From contig NZ_KI421462.1 in assembly GCF_000472785.1 (NCBI RefSeq), forward strand, positions 214,298 through 278,297: 64,000 bases of DNA, in the 5' to 3' direction. Every line of letters begins with the position of its first letter. Within the stretch, counting starts at the first letter, position 1. This document shows positions 53,435 to 61,234 of the stretch, in pieces. The translations under genes and the position numbers were made by a program. The notes beneath the pieces are model-generated. The model saw only the letters and a list, made by a program, of their open reading frames with translations, searched no databases and was not told where the DNA came from. The stretch comes from Mesorhizobium loti CJ3sym (GTDB lineage Bacteria > Pseudomonadota > Alphaproteobacteria > Rhizobiales > Rhizobiaceae).

Positions 53435-54403
53435 TCAGAACGAGGTCTTGATGCCGACCATCACCGTCGCCGCGGCAAAATCGCCGCCGATCCAGTCGTC
53501 TTCGCCGCCAGTCTCTGCGCCGGTCGCAATGTCATAGGTGTTGTAGTCGCCGCGAGCGGTGAACACCTTTTCGTAGGAACCGGAGACGAAGAAGCTGGTC
53601 CGCTCGTTGTACTGGTAGCCGACGCTGCCGCCGACCATCAGAACCGGCGCCGCTTCGAAATCATCCTCGAAGCGCAGGTCACGCATCCAGTGATGATCGG
53701 TAGCGCCGGCGGAGAAGGTCGTGCCGCCCTTCAGCGCAAAGCCGAAGTTCCAGCGATCCTGGACATAGGTCGCATCGATGCCGGCGAAGGCGACCGGCAA
53801 TTTCTGCTGGTAGCTGATGGCCTTTGCGTCTCCTGGGAAGTCGCCAACCGAATCCCGGAAGCCGGCAACGCTGTAGACATAGGAGCCGCCATAGGCAGTC
53901 CACTTGACCGAGGTGTACTTGAAACCACCGTTGACGTTGATCAGCAGCTGGTCGCTGACCTGGAAATCGTGGCCGAGCGCGACGGTTGCCGAATAGAAGT
54001 AATCAAGATCGGTGTCGGAATGGCGCGAACGGTCGCTCCAGTCGTTCCAGCCATCATTGGTCGAGAATGGCGGGATCCAGTCATAGTCTTCCATGTAGCT
54101 GTTGCCGCTGAAGGCGATCTGGCCGGAAAGCTTGGCGGTCCAGCCGGCCTCGCTGCGCGCCGTCATCTCGGCTGAAATGACCGCAGAGGTGCTTTCCCAG
54201 ATAAGGTGGCTCAGCTTCGAGCCGCTGCCGGGAGCCTGATAGACTAGCTCGTTGGCCTCGATGTCGATGACGCCGACGCCGCCAACGAAAGAGAAATTGG
54301 GATTGTAGGGCGCCGGTTCGCTCGCCACCGCGTCGCTGGCCATCGCCGGCCAGGCAGCGAGCAACGCTGCCGCTCCACCAAAGACTTTCGCGTACAATTT
54401 CAT
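53435..54403 (-). CDS. Omptin-family outer-membrane protease
   Basis: 322 residues with a signal peptide (MKLYAKVFGGAAALLAAWPAMA) and a ten-strand barrel pattern to a C-terminal Phe (VMVGIKTSF). Omptin motifs: GNSYMEDYDWIPPF near residue 105 and DWSDRSRH near 125 (first catalytic Asp region), and GATDHHWMRDL near 235 holding the Asp-His dyad. Omptins cut surface peptides between basic residues and are known from plant-associated bacteria, where they may degrade host peptides. The ATG follows GAGGG. It is flanked by unrelated fragments, suggesting separate acquisition. Confidence 0.88.
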   Translation of the reverse strand: MKLYAKVFGGAAALLAAWPAMASDAVASEPAPYNPNFSFVGGVGVIDIEANELVYQAPGSGSKLSHLIWESTSAVISAEMTARSEAGWTAKLSGQIAFSGNSYMEDYDWIPPFSTNDGWNDWSDRSRHSDTDLDYFYSATVALGHDFQVSDQLLINVNGGFKYTSVKWTAYGGSYVYSVAGFRDSVGDFPGDAKAISYQQKLPVAFAGIDATYVQDRWNFGFALKGGTTFSAGATDHHWMRDLRFEDDFEAAPVLMVGGSVGYQYNERTSFFVSGSYEKVFTARGDYNTYDIATGAETGGEDDWIGGDFAAATVMVGIKTSF

Positions 54404-54499
54404 GGGACTACCCTCATAGGAATCATCGTCGGCTATACGCAGCGTAACCGGGTGCACGTCAGGTGCGGTCGTCTATGCAGCGCCCCTGTAGGTGGCGAA

Positions 54500-54716
54500 A
54501 TTGCCGCCCTCGGCTCTGTTCCTCAACACTCAAGGAAACGCCGTTGACGTGACCCGATTGACGGCGGTTTTTGCCGATGCGTTCCGGGCGGCCGGCGTGA
54601 CGGGAACCCTGCATTATCCGAGGCACACATTTGCGATGACGATGCTGGTACGATTGCAGCGTCAGGCAGCGACCACGCCGGACCTCAATCCGCTGAGATC
54701 GTGCAGGTTGCTTTGA
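54500..54716 (+). pseudogene. Tyrosine integrase C-terminal fragment
   Basis: LFLNTQGNAVDVTRLTAVF and FRAAGVTGTLHYPRHTFAMTMLVRLQ match the C-terminal part of tyrosine recombinases (the H-x-x-R/H box, usually LRHTFAT). The catalytic Tyr end is out of frame and the front is missing. Confidence 0.75.
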
Positions 54717-54740
54717 GCAGCCCATAGCAAACTCTCTAGT

Positions 54741-55196
54741 CTAGATAATCCGATAGAGCCGAGGGCCGAGTTCCTCGAACCCGTTGCGCAGATAGAAATC
54801 GAGCGTGCGCTTCCATTTTGGTTGCCTGGGCGCTGCAAGCTCAAGTCGCTTCCAACCACGCGCACGGCCTTCCCGCGAGGCGACCTCAAGCAGATGAGGG
54901 GCAATCCCTTTGGAGCGCTTTTCGGGTCGAACATACAGCTCCGAAATATAGCCGAACTTACCTCCTGCATAGATCGCCGTGCATTCATTCAGCACCATGA
55001 TGCCGACCGGCTCGTCATCTGCACTTGCGATCACGGCGACCACGCCAGCGTCGGCAAGCATTATCTGCGCGCTTTGTCTCACGTCGTCGGGCGCGGGCGC
55101 TTTCCCGCCAGTGAGTTCATCGAGTAGCGCGTGAATAAAACGGACGACCGTCCCTGCGTCCGTTGCGTTGGCGCGGCGCGTAGATATGGAAGGCAT
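54741..55196 (-). CDS. GNAT-family N-acetyltransferase
   Basis: 151 residues with the GNAT layout: VRFIHALLDEL, then VGIMVLNECTAIYAGGKFGYISELYV (strands 4-5), RPEKRSKGIAPHLLEVA (acetyl-CoA loop, R/K-x-x-GI/A), and FYLRNGFEELG at the end. Substrate unknown. It lies alone between the integrase fragment and an AT-rich gap; the ATG at 55196 has no strong ribosome site. Confidence 0.85.
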   Translation of the reverse strand: MPSISTRRANATDAGTVVRFIHALLDELTGGKAPAPDDVRQSAQIMLADAGVVAVIASADDEPVGIMVLNECTAIYAGGKFGYISELYVRPEKRSKGIAPHLLEVASREGRARGWKRLELAAPRQPKWKRTLDFYLRNGFEELGPRLYRII

Positions 55197-55585
55197 ATTT
55201 TCTCCTGCTAGTGGTCAAAATCCCGAGTCACGCTGCTATCCGCGCAGATCCGACTCACTCTTTTAAGTAACTCTGACGAGTGAACAGCATTTTTCATCGA
55301 AAATATGATAAAAGAATGCAAAATATATATTACAAGCATGCAGGATTACGGATGACTTGAGGTCAATTGCGCAGATAGGGGACCTTCTTACAAAAAATCA
55401 ACCCGGTCACATCGCAACTGCACGGTGAAGCCCCTTGCCGAGGTAAGATGAAGCTGCAAGTCGAAAAGGGCCTGAGACAAAAGATGCAGCCTGAGATGCT
55501 CGTGCGGCCAGAACGCTCGGACAATGCAGTCGAGCAAAGAGGACATCCGTAACGGGCGGCGAGAGCGCTCGACGGTCGCCACAAC
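55197..55585. other. Intergenic stretch, partly AT-rich, nothing recognised
   Basis: About 390 bases, AT-rich at 55260-55350. A minus-strand frame ends RGFTVQLRCDRVDFL at 55388 and might be the end of some gene, but no family was recognised. Confidence 0.4.
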
Positions 55586-56677
55586 TCATTCGGCGCCAGC
55601 CGGAACACGAGCCGAGCCGACCGGTGCGCAGAGGCTGGTCGCCGCGCCGATCAAGTCGGACACGTCGGCCTCGGTCGTCGCGAAAGAGGTGACGAACCTC
55701 ACGATCCCGGGCTCCCAGCGATCATGGTAGAAGCGGAATCCCATGTCGAGCAGCCCCCGGATCAGGGACGTGGGAAGTCGGCAGAACAGTATATTGGCCT
55801 CGGGCCGCTGCTGGATTTTCACGCCTGGCACCAGGGCCAACCCCCGCGCGAGCGCCGATGCCATCGCATTGGCATGGACCGCGTTGCGAAGCCAGACACC
55901 GTCCCTCAGATAACCGTCCATTTGCGCCGCCATGAAGCGCATCTTGGAACTCAACTGGCCGGCCCGCTTGCGGCGAAAGGCGATCGTGCTCGCGAGATCT
56001 CTGCGAAACGAGACGACCGCATCGACCCCAAACGTTCCGTTCTTGGTGGCGCCAAACGACACTAGGTCGACGCCGGCCTTCCACGTCATCTCGGCCGGCG
56101 AGCAGCGCAGAGTGACGAGGGCGTTGGCGAAGCGAGCACCGTCCATGTGGAGCGGCAGGTTCGCTGACCGGCAGATATGTCCGATCGCCCTGATTTCGTC
56201 GAGCGCGTAGACCGATCCCATCTCGGTCGCCTGCGTGATGCTGACGCTGGAGGGCTGGACCGAGTGGATATCGCCCACCATGCGCGTTGCATTGGCCGCC
56301 AAGGCGTCGATGGCGATTTTGCCAGCCTCGCCTGGAAGCTGCACCAACTTCGCACCGGCGGTGTAGAACTCCGGCGCGCCGCACTCGTCGCGGTTGATGT
56401 GTGCGTCGGCGTGCGAGAGGATGCTGCCCCATGGCGGCGTAATCGCCGCGAGCGCCAGCGCGTTCGCCGCCGACCCCGTCGAAACGAGGAACACGTCGAC
56501 CGCATGCTCGAACACCTCGGCGAGCTGGCGCTCGACGGTATGCGTCAGCTCATCGTTGCCGTAGGGAAGCGCCTGACCCGACGCGCACGCGGTGATGGCT
56601 GCGATCACCTCGGGGGAGACGCCGGCGATGTTGTCGCTGGTGAAGCCGCGGGGGCGGGTCTGCTTGCTGTCGCTCAT
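55586..56677 (-). CDS. Low-specificity L-threonine aldolase
   Basis: 363 residues from MSDSKQT; an ATG eight codons upstream is possible. PLP fold-type I: NIAGVSPEVIAA and YGNDELTHTVERQLAE at the N-terminus, LVSTGSAANALAL, HADAHINRDECGAPEF, LHMDGARFANAL near 195 and the PLP lysine in SFGATKNGTFG near 220. It cleaves threonine or allo-threonine into glycine and acetaldehyde. The AraC gene upstream on the same strand (71 bases away) is the probable regulator. Confidence 0.9.
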   Translation of the reverse strand: MSDSKQTRPRGFTSDNIAGVSPEVIAAITACASGQALPYGNDELTHTVERQLAEVFEHAVDVFLVSTGSAANALALAAITPPWGSILSHADAHINRDECGAPEFYTAGAKLVQLPGEAGKIAIDALAANATRMVGDIHSVQPSSVSITQATEMGSVYALDEIRAIGHICRSANLPLHMDGARFANALVTLRCSPAEMTWKAGVDLVSFGATKNGTFGVDAVVSFRRDLASTIAFRRKRAGQLSSKMRFMAAQMDGYLRDGVWLRNAVHANAMASALARGLALVPGVKIQQRPEANILFCRLPTSLIRGLLDMGFRFYHDRWEPGIVRFVTSFATTEADVSDLIGAATSLCAPVGSARVPAGAE

Positions 56678-56748
56678 GGTCTTGACGCTCGTTTCATCCA
56701 TTGAGCGTCCAAGCTAGACGGTTCGCCGCGCGCTTTATTGAACGATAT

Positions 56749-57540
56749 TCAAACGGAGAGGTAACGCGCCGGCGTCACCCCCAACACCGCTTTGAAGTGC
56801 CGGGTCAGGTGGCTCTGGTCCGCGAACCCTACCGCGACGGCGACCTCGGCGACCTGCTGACGTCGCCTCAGCAGCCGTCGCGCCTCGTCGATGCGGACCT
56901 GGATCAGGTAGCGGGTGGGGGGCAACCCGAAATGCGCCTTGAAGCCATCGATCAACGTCGCCTTGGAGCATCCGGCGAGGGCGGCCAGGGCGGCGAGCTG
57001 CAGGACTTCGTCAAAGTGGGCATGGATGAAGTCACGCACGTCGCGGAACCTCGGCGGCACGAATTTTGGCCCAGCAACGCGCGACCCGCCGACTTGTGCG
57101 AAAACGCGGCGCAGGAAGCGGATCAGATGCTCCTCGATCTCCAGTGCCGAGCTATGCTCATGTTCAAGGAGGCGCCAAAACGCGCTGAGGCCGTGTGCAA
57201 CTGGGGCATTCTCCTGGAACGGGCTTTTGAAGTCGATCGTTCCGGGTTCGGTTTGGCTGCTGTCCTCAAGGACTTGCCGGACAAGGCCTTCGGGCATGTA
57301 GAAGATCTTCTGGCTCCAGCCAAGATCGTCACCAGCGCCCCCGAAATGCGGTTCGCCGGGCGCGAAGGTCGCGACGGTGCCGCTACCGGCGTGCCAAACC
57401 TCACCTCGGCACCAGACATCATGGACGCCTCGCTCGATCAGCCCGATCAGATACTCGTTGTGGATATGCTTGGAGAAATCCTGCCGGTGATAGTCCGCCG
57501 CCAGGTAATCGAGCCCACCAAGGACATCGGAGTGCTTCAT
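56749..57540 (-). CDS. AraC-family regulator
   Basis: 263 residues from ATG at 57540 (MKHSDVLGGLDY); the frame extends to 57684 without family signal. N-terminal cupin-like ligand domain (HNEYLIGLIERG, FAPGEPHFGG), and two C-terminal HTHs: LQLAALAALAGCSKATLIDGFKAHFGLPPTRYL near 185-215 and VAVAVGFADQSHLTRHFKAVLGVTPARY near 235-260. It precedes the threonine aldolase gene and may sense an amino acid. Confidence 0.9.
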   Translation of the reverse strand: MKHSDVLGGLDYLAADYHRQDFSKHIHNEYLIGLIERGVHDVWCRGEVWHAGSGTVATFAPGEPHFGGAGDDLGWSQKIFYMPEGLVRQVLEDSSQTEPGTIDFKSPFQENAPVAHGLSAFWRLLEHEHSSALEIEEHLIRFLRRVFAQVGGSRVAGPKFVPPRFRDVRDFIHAHFDEVLQLAALAALAGCSKATLIDGFKAHFGLPPTRYLIQVRIDEARRLLRRRQQVAEVAVAVGFADQSHLTRHFKAVLGVTPARYLSV

Positions 57541-57804
57541 CACCGCACGATTGCGCGGCGGCCGGCCCGGAGGTTCAGAACGGCCACGCGCCTTTTCGTC
57601 GCATTCTACGGCGGTATCGGCCACTTGATGGATCAATCCAGGTCGGTCGTCACAACGATATCGTGCTCTCGTCGCGAATTTCAAACCGAAGCAGGATTAA
57701 TTGCCGCCCGAAGAGGGGCCTGCTGCAGGGCGGGCAGCGGATTGGCGGGATTAATCGTGTTTCAAGCTTGGGAAGTGGACCCGAGCGACGCGTGGCCGGA
57801 TGGC

Positions 57805-58005
57805 CGATATCGAGAAGAAGACCAAGCGCTATCCTCTCCGATCTGACGGATGAGGAATGGTCGCGGATACAACCGTTCCTGCCGGGCGCGGCCAAGACCG
57901 GGCGGCGCGTGGTATTGAACGCGTTCCGCTACATGGCCCGATCGGATGGCGGCTGGCGCATGCTGCCAAAGGATTTCCCGCCCATATCGGCCGCGGTCGA
58001 GACGC
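57805..58005 (+). pseudogene. IS5-family transposase N-terminal relic
   Basis: Gives KRYPSDLTDEEWSRIQPFLPG and RRVVLNAFRYMARSDGGWRMLPKDFPP in adjoining frames, the start of IS5-type (DUF4096) transposases. Cut off after DFPP; the catalytic core is missing. Confidence 0.8.
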
Positions 58006-58029
58006 CTTACGGATACGCCCACGGACTGC

Positions 58030-58200
58030 GCGAACTGGCTGGAACGTTCCCCGGCCTGACGACCGAGCAGCAGGCGCCGATCAAGGCGCTGAACGCAGAA
58101 TACGCCAAAACTCGAAGCCGAGGACGAGCGTGCCAACGAACTGCCGGCCGATGTTGACGAACGGCTCCCAGGGGCGGCTACGGCTGCACTCATTGTCGGA
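58030..58200 (+). pseudogene. ParB-like relic fragment
   Basis: Frames read LAGTFPGLTTEQQAPIKALNAEYAK, then LEAEDERANELPADVDERLPG, the helical linker found in long ParB/RepB-like proteins of rhizobial plasmids. No start and early decay. It is not part of the ParB encoded at 49617. Confidence 0.5.
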
Positions 58201-58387
58201 TCTTCGACGAAGTCGGACATCCGACACAGCGCTATCGGAGTGACCGCATTGTTCTGCAACGATTTTCTCATTTGGCACGACACATGCGGGGGCTATCCCG
58301 CATGAGCGCTCCGTCAATCTCGATTGATGCGAGCAGGATTCAATCAAGGCGCAGTGCGTCGCTTCTGAAGATCAAGGAGAGAAAAGT

Positions 58388-59080
58388 ATGGCGAGAGCGC
58401 GAATTGGCGTGGCGCGGGCAATGACAGCGGCTGTCGTCCTCATCGTTGCGGGACAGGCCGGCGCGGCAGATGTTGGGCAAGCCGCGAGCGTCCCGCAGGC
58501 AGAAGCCTGCGTCGCGGAAGCGCCAAGCCCCTGGCAGATCCGCCTGCGTGCGTTGGGGGTGATCACCGAGGATTCGGGCTATGTCAATGCGGTGCCCGGC
58601 TCCGGTCTTTCGTATTCGAACACCGTGACGCCGGAACTCGATATCTCATATTTCTTCACGGACAACATCGCCGCCGAACTCATACTCGGCACCACCTATG
58701 CCAACATCGATGGCCAGGGTGCGATCGGCGGGCTGGGCAAGGTAGGCAAGGTTTGGCTGCTGCCGCCCACGCTCACATTGCAGTATCATTTTACCGATTT
58801 CGGCGCCTTCGAGCCCTATATCGGCGCCGGCGTGAACTATACGATCTTCTATCATCAGCAAGCCGGCAGCGCCGATGATCTCAAGGTCAAGAACACATTC
58901 GGCGCCGCGCTGCAGGTCGGATTCGACTACATGGTGGACGAGCACTGGGGCGTCAACTTCGACGTGAAGAAGCTTTTCCTCAAGCCCGACTTCGACGTCA
59001 CTGTCGCCGGCGCCAAGCTCACGGGCAAGGCCAAGCTCGATCCCTGGTTGATAGGCGCAGGTCTCACCTACCGCTTCTGA
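58388..59080 (+). CDS. OmpW-family outer-membrane protein
   Basis: 230 residues with a signal peptide (ARAMTAAVVLIVAGQAGAAD) and an eight-strand barrel: PWQIRLRALGVITEDS at the N-terminus, NIAAELILGTTY, LTLQYHFTDFGAFEPYIGAGVNYT near 130 and a terminal GAGLTYRF. OmpW proteins let small hydrophobic molecules cross. An AAGGAGAG site lies just before the ATG. The N-terminal plug has two Cys-free acidic segments; nothing unusual otherwise. Confidence 0.92.
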   Translation: MARARIGVARAMTAAVVLIVAGQAGAADVGQAASVPQAEACVAEAPSPWQIRLRALGVITEDSGYVNAVPGSGLSYSNTVTPELDISYFFTDNIAAELILGTTYANIDGQGAIGGLGKVGKVWLLPPTLTLQYHFTDFGAFEPYIGAGVNYTIFYHQQAGSADDLKVKNTFGAALQVGFDYMVDEHWGVNFDVKKLFLKPDFDVTVAGAKLTGKAKLDPWLIGAGLTYRF

Positions 59081-59176
59081 GGACGAAGCACACTGGGGGG
59101 GGCACTTTTCGAAGTCCGCGCGCGGATCTTCCGTGCCGAGAAGTGGACCCGCGATGGTCTTGAAGGAGTTGTTGGC

Positions 59177-60409
59177 ATGCGTGTAGAAAACGATCATTGC
59201 GACGTGATCGGTGTGCCGGCCGCTCCCACGCAACTTGATCGTCTTTCTTCTGCGATTCTGCGGCAGGGGGGGATGGCGCGAGTGTCGCTGCCAGGCGATG
59301 TGGTGACCTGGGCGGCAGCCCGTCACCAGACGCTCAGGCAGATGCTTTCCGACCAGCGTTTCAATAAGGACTGGCGACAGTGGCGGGCGCTGCAGGACGG
59401 CGAGATTCCCGAGGATCATCCGCTGATCGGGATATGCAAAGTGGACAACATGACCACGGCGCACGGCGCCGATCACCGGCGCTTGCGCGGCCTGCTGTCC
59501 AGCAGCTTCGCGCCCAGTCGTATCGCCTTGCTGGCGCCACGGATCGAACAATGCGTCGATCGACTCCTGGCCGAGATGGCGCAGCGCGGCGGCAGTGCCG
59601 ATCTGATGTGCGAGTTCGCCGCTCCGCTGCCCACCAACGTGATCGCCGAACTGTTCGGTTTGCCGGACGAACAGCGCGAAGAGATCGTCGCGCTCACCTA
59701 CAGCCTGGCCAACACCTCCGCCACAGCCGAAGAGGTGCGACAGACGCGGCAGCGCATCCCGGAGTTCTTCCGTCGCCTGATCGCGCTCAAGCGGGGCCAG
59801 CTCGGCGATGATCTGGCTTCGGCCCTGATCGTCGCGCGTGACAAAGGCGAGCTCGTTTCCGACACCGAGCTCATCGACATGCTGTTCATGGTGCTCTCTG
59901 CGGGCTTCGTGACCACCGCCGGCGTCATCGGCAATGGCGTGCTGGCATTGCTGACGCATCCGCAGCAACTGCACCTGGTGCGCAGCGGCCAAGTTCCGTG
60001 GTCACAGGCGATCGAGGAGATCCTGCGCTGGGGCAGCTCAGCGGCCAATCTGCCGTTCCGCTATGCCACCCAGGACGTGGAGATCGACGGATGCATGGTC
60101 CGCCGCGGCGATGCCGTCCTGATGGCGTTCGATGCGGCGAACGGGGACGAAAAGGCCTTCGGTCCTGGCGCCGACAGATTCGATGTCACCCGGCGGCACA
60201 ACCCGCATTTGTCGTTCGGCGAGGGGCCGCATTCCTGCCTGGGCGCTGCGCTGGCGCGCCTGGAATTGCGCTGCGCCTTCCCCGCGCTGTTCGGGCGGCT
60301 GGAGGATCTGGCGCTGACCATCGCTGCGGAGGACGTCGTCTACATGCCGTCTTACGTCATTCGCTGCCCGCAGCGCCTGCCGGTCAGCTTCCGCCCTTCC
60401 GTCGCTTAG
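59177..60409 (+). CDS. Cytochrome P450
   Basis: 410 residues, soluble bacterial type. I-helix LSAGFVTTAGVIGN near 240 (acid position is Val/Thr, TT present), ExxR in IEEILRWGS near 281, and the heme loop SFGEGPHSCLGAALARLEL with Cys near 353. It also holds HGADHRRLRGLLSSSF near 95 (helix C Arg). P450s of the gibberellin operon are frequent in symbiotic islands, but no ferredoxin, SDR or terpene synthase is beside it, so that assignment is not supported. Substrate unknown. Confidence 0.92.
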   Translation: MRVENDHCDVIGVPAAPTQLDRLSSAILRQGGMARVSLPGDVVTWAAARHQTLRQMLSDQRFNKDWRQWRALQDGEIPEDHPLIGICKVDNMTTAHGADHRRLRGLLSSSFAPSRIALLAPRIEQCVDRLLAEMAQRGGSADLMCEFAAPLPTNVIAELFGLPDEQREEIVALTYSLANTSATAEEVRQTRQRIPEFFRRLIALKRGQLGDDLASALIVARDKGELVSDTELIDMLFMVLSAGFVTTAGVIGNGVLALLTHPQQLHLVRSGQVPWSQAIEEILRWGSSAANLPFRYATQDVEIDGCMVRRGDAVLMAFDAANGDEKAFGPGADRFDVTRRHNPHLSFGEGPHSCLGAALARLELRCAFPALFGRLEDLALTIAAEDVVYMPSYVIRCPQRLPVSFRPSVA

Positions 60410-60413
60410 AGAG

Positions 60414-60670
60414 TGCCGCATTCACCCCGGATTCGGTGATTCTCGGTTCGCCGGGGTGGCTGGTCTCGCACGAGGGGGGCGAGCATGCCCGGTTACGCAC
60501 GATCGTGGCGCCGGCCTTCAGCAATCGCAGGGTGAAGCTGCTCGCGCAGCAGGTCGAGGCGATCCCCGCGCAGTTGTTCGAGACGCTGGCGGCCCAGCCC
60601 CAGTCCGCCGACCTGAGGCGCCACCTCTCCTTTCCGCTTCCGGACATGTTATCAGCGTGCTGATGGGCGA
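60414..60670 (+). pseudogene. Second P450, N-terminal fragment
   Basis: EGGEHARLRTIVAPAFSNRRVKLL and the following helix to LSFPLPD match residues ~90-150 of P450s (HxxxR of helix C). A frameshift after LPDM is followed by VISVLMG-like sequence and then unrelated DNA. It begins without a start codon just after the intact P450. Confidence 0.8.
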
Positions 60671-60957
60671 GTGCGCAAGCACGCTGAGCAAAGCCGAGCG
60701 GGGAACAAATACCGGGATTCCCGGCGGACCGTGACGGCCTCGCCCCACTTTACGCTCTTGAGCCCGGCGACCTCGATCTGATCCGGCGTCGCCGATGGGG
60801 ACAAGGATCTCTCCGAGCCTGCACTGATAAGAGGCGGCATCGTAAGCGGCTTTGGGCGAAAGAGACCGATCAGCGCAAGGGCACTATTCGCATCATCACA
60901 TAAACATCTCGTTATATGTATTGACAAGGAGCGAAGCTGCTGTGATTGTGCGCATGT
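60671..60957. other. Intergenic stretch before the riboswitch
   Basis: No gene recognised. A TTGACA at 60921 is a reasonable -35 element for metE; the -10 (TGATTG/TGTGAT region near 60941) is weak. Confidence 0.4.
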
Positions 60958-61128
60958 CGTGGTTCTCCGCGCGGCACTGCCGTAGCGGAGCTAAGAGGGA
61001 AGCCGGTGCGATGCCGGCGCTGCCCCCGCAACTGTTAGCGGCGAGCCAAGCCCATTGGTGTCACTGAGGCGAACGGCCTCGGGAAGACGGGCAGAGGCTT
61101 TGACCCGCGAGCCAGGAGACCTGCCACG
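60958..61128 (+). ncRNA. Cobalamin riboswitch upstream of metE
   Basis: Core elements of the B12 element in order: GGTTCTCCGC, AGAGGGAAGCCGGTGCGATG with CCGGCGCTGCCCCCGCAACTGT, a long middle arm, and GAGCCAGGAGACCTGCC at the end. These are the invariant ligand-binding parts. It lies ~105 bases before the metE ATG. When B12 is plentiful it should switch off the B12-independent enzyme. Confidence 0.95.
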
Positions 61129-61234
61129 ACGAACAACGTCCACGGGCGGGGTGTCTCGGTGGCCGCAGTAGCCCGGCTTCGTGCCGCCTGCTCGCGCGTT
61201 CCTTGTCCCCACGCCCCAACCATCGGGGTATGGC

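Noticed and set aside
56701..57846. 381-residue plus-strand frame opposite the AraC gene
   Set aside because: Shadow; the minus strand shows two proper AraC HTHs.
58646..59992. 448-residue minus-strand frame opposite OmpW and P450
   Set aside because: Spans two unrelated real genes on the other strand, so it is not coding.
59177..60670. Gibberellin biosynthesis operon
   Set aside because: No ferredoxin, short-chain dehydrogenase or diterpene cyclase genes follow.
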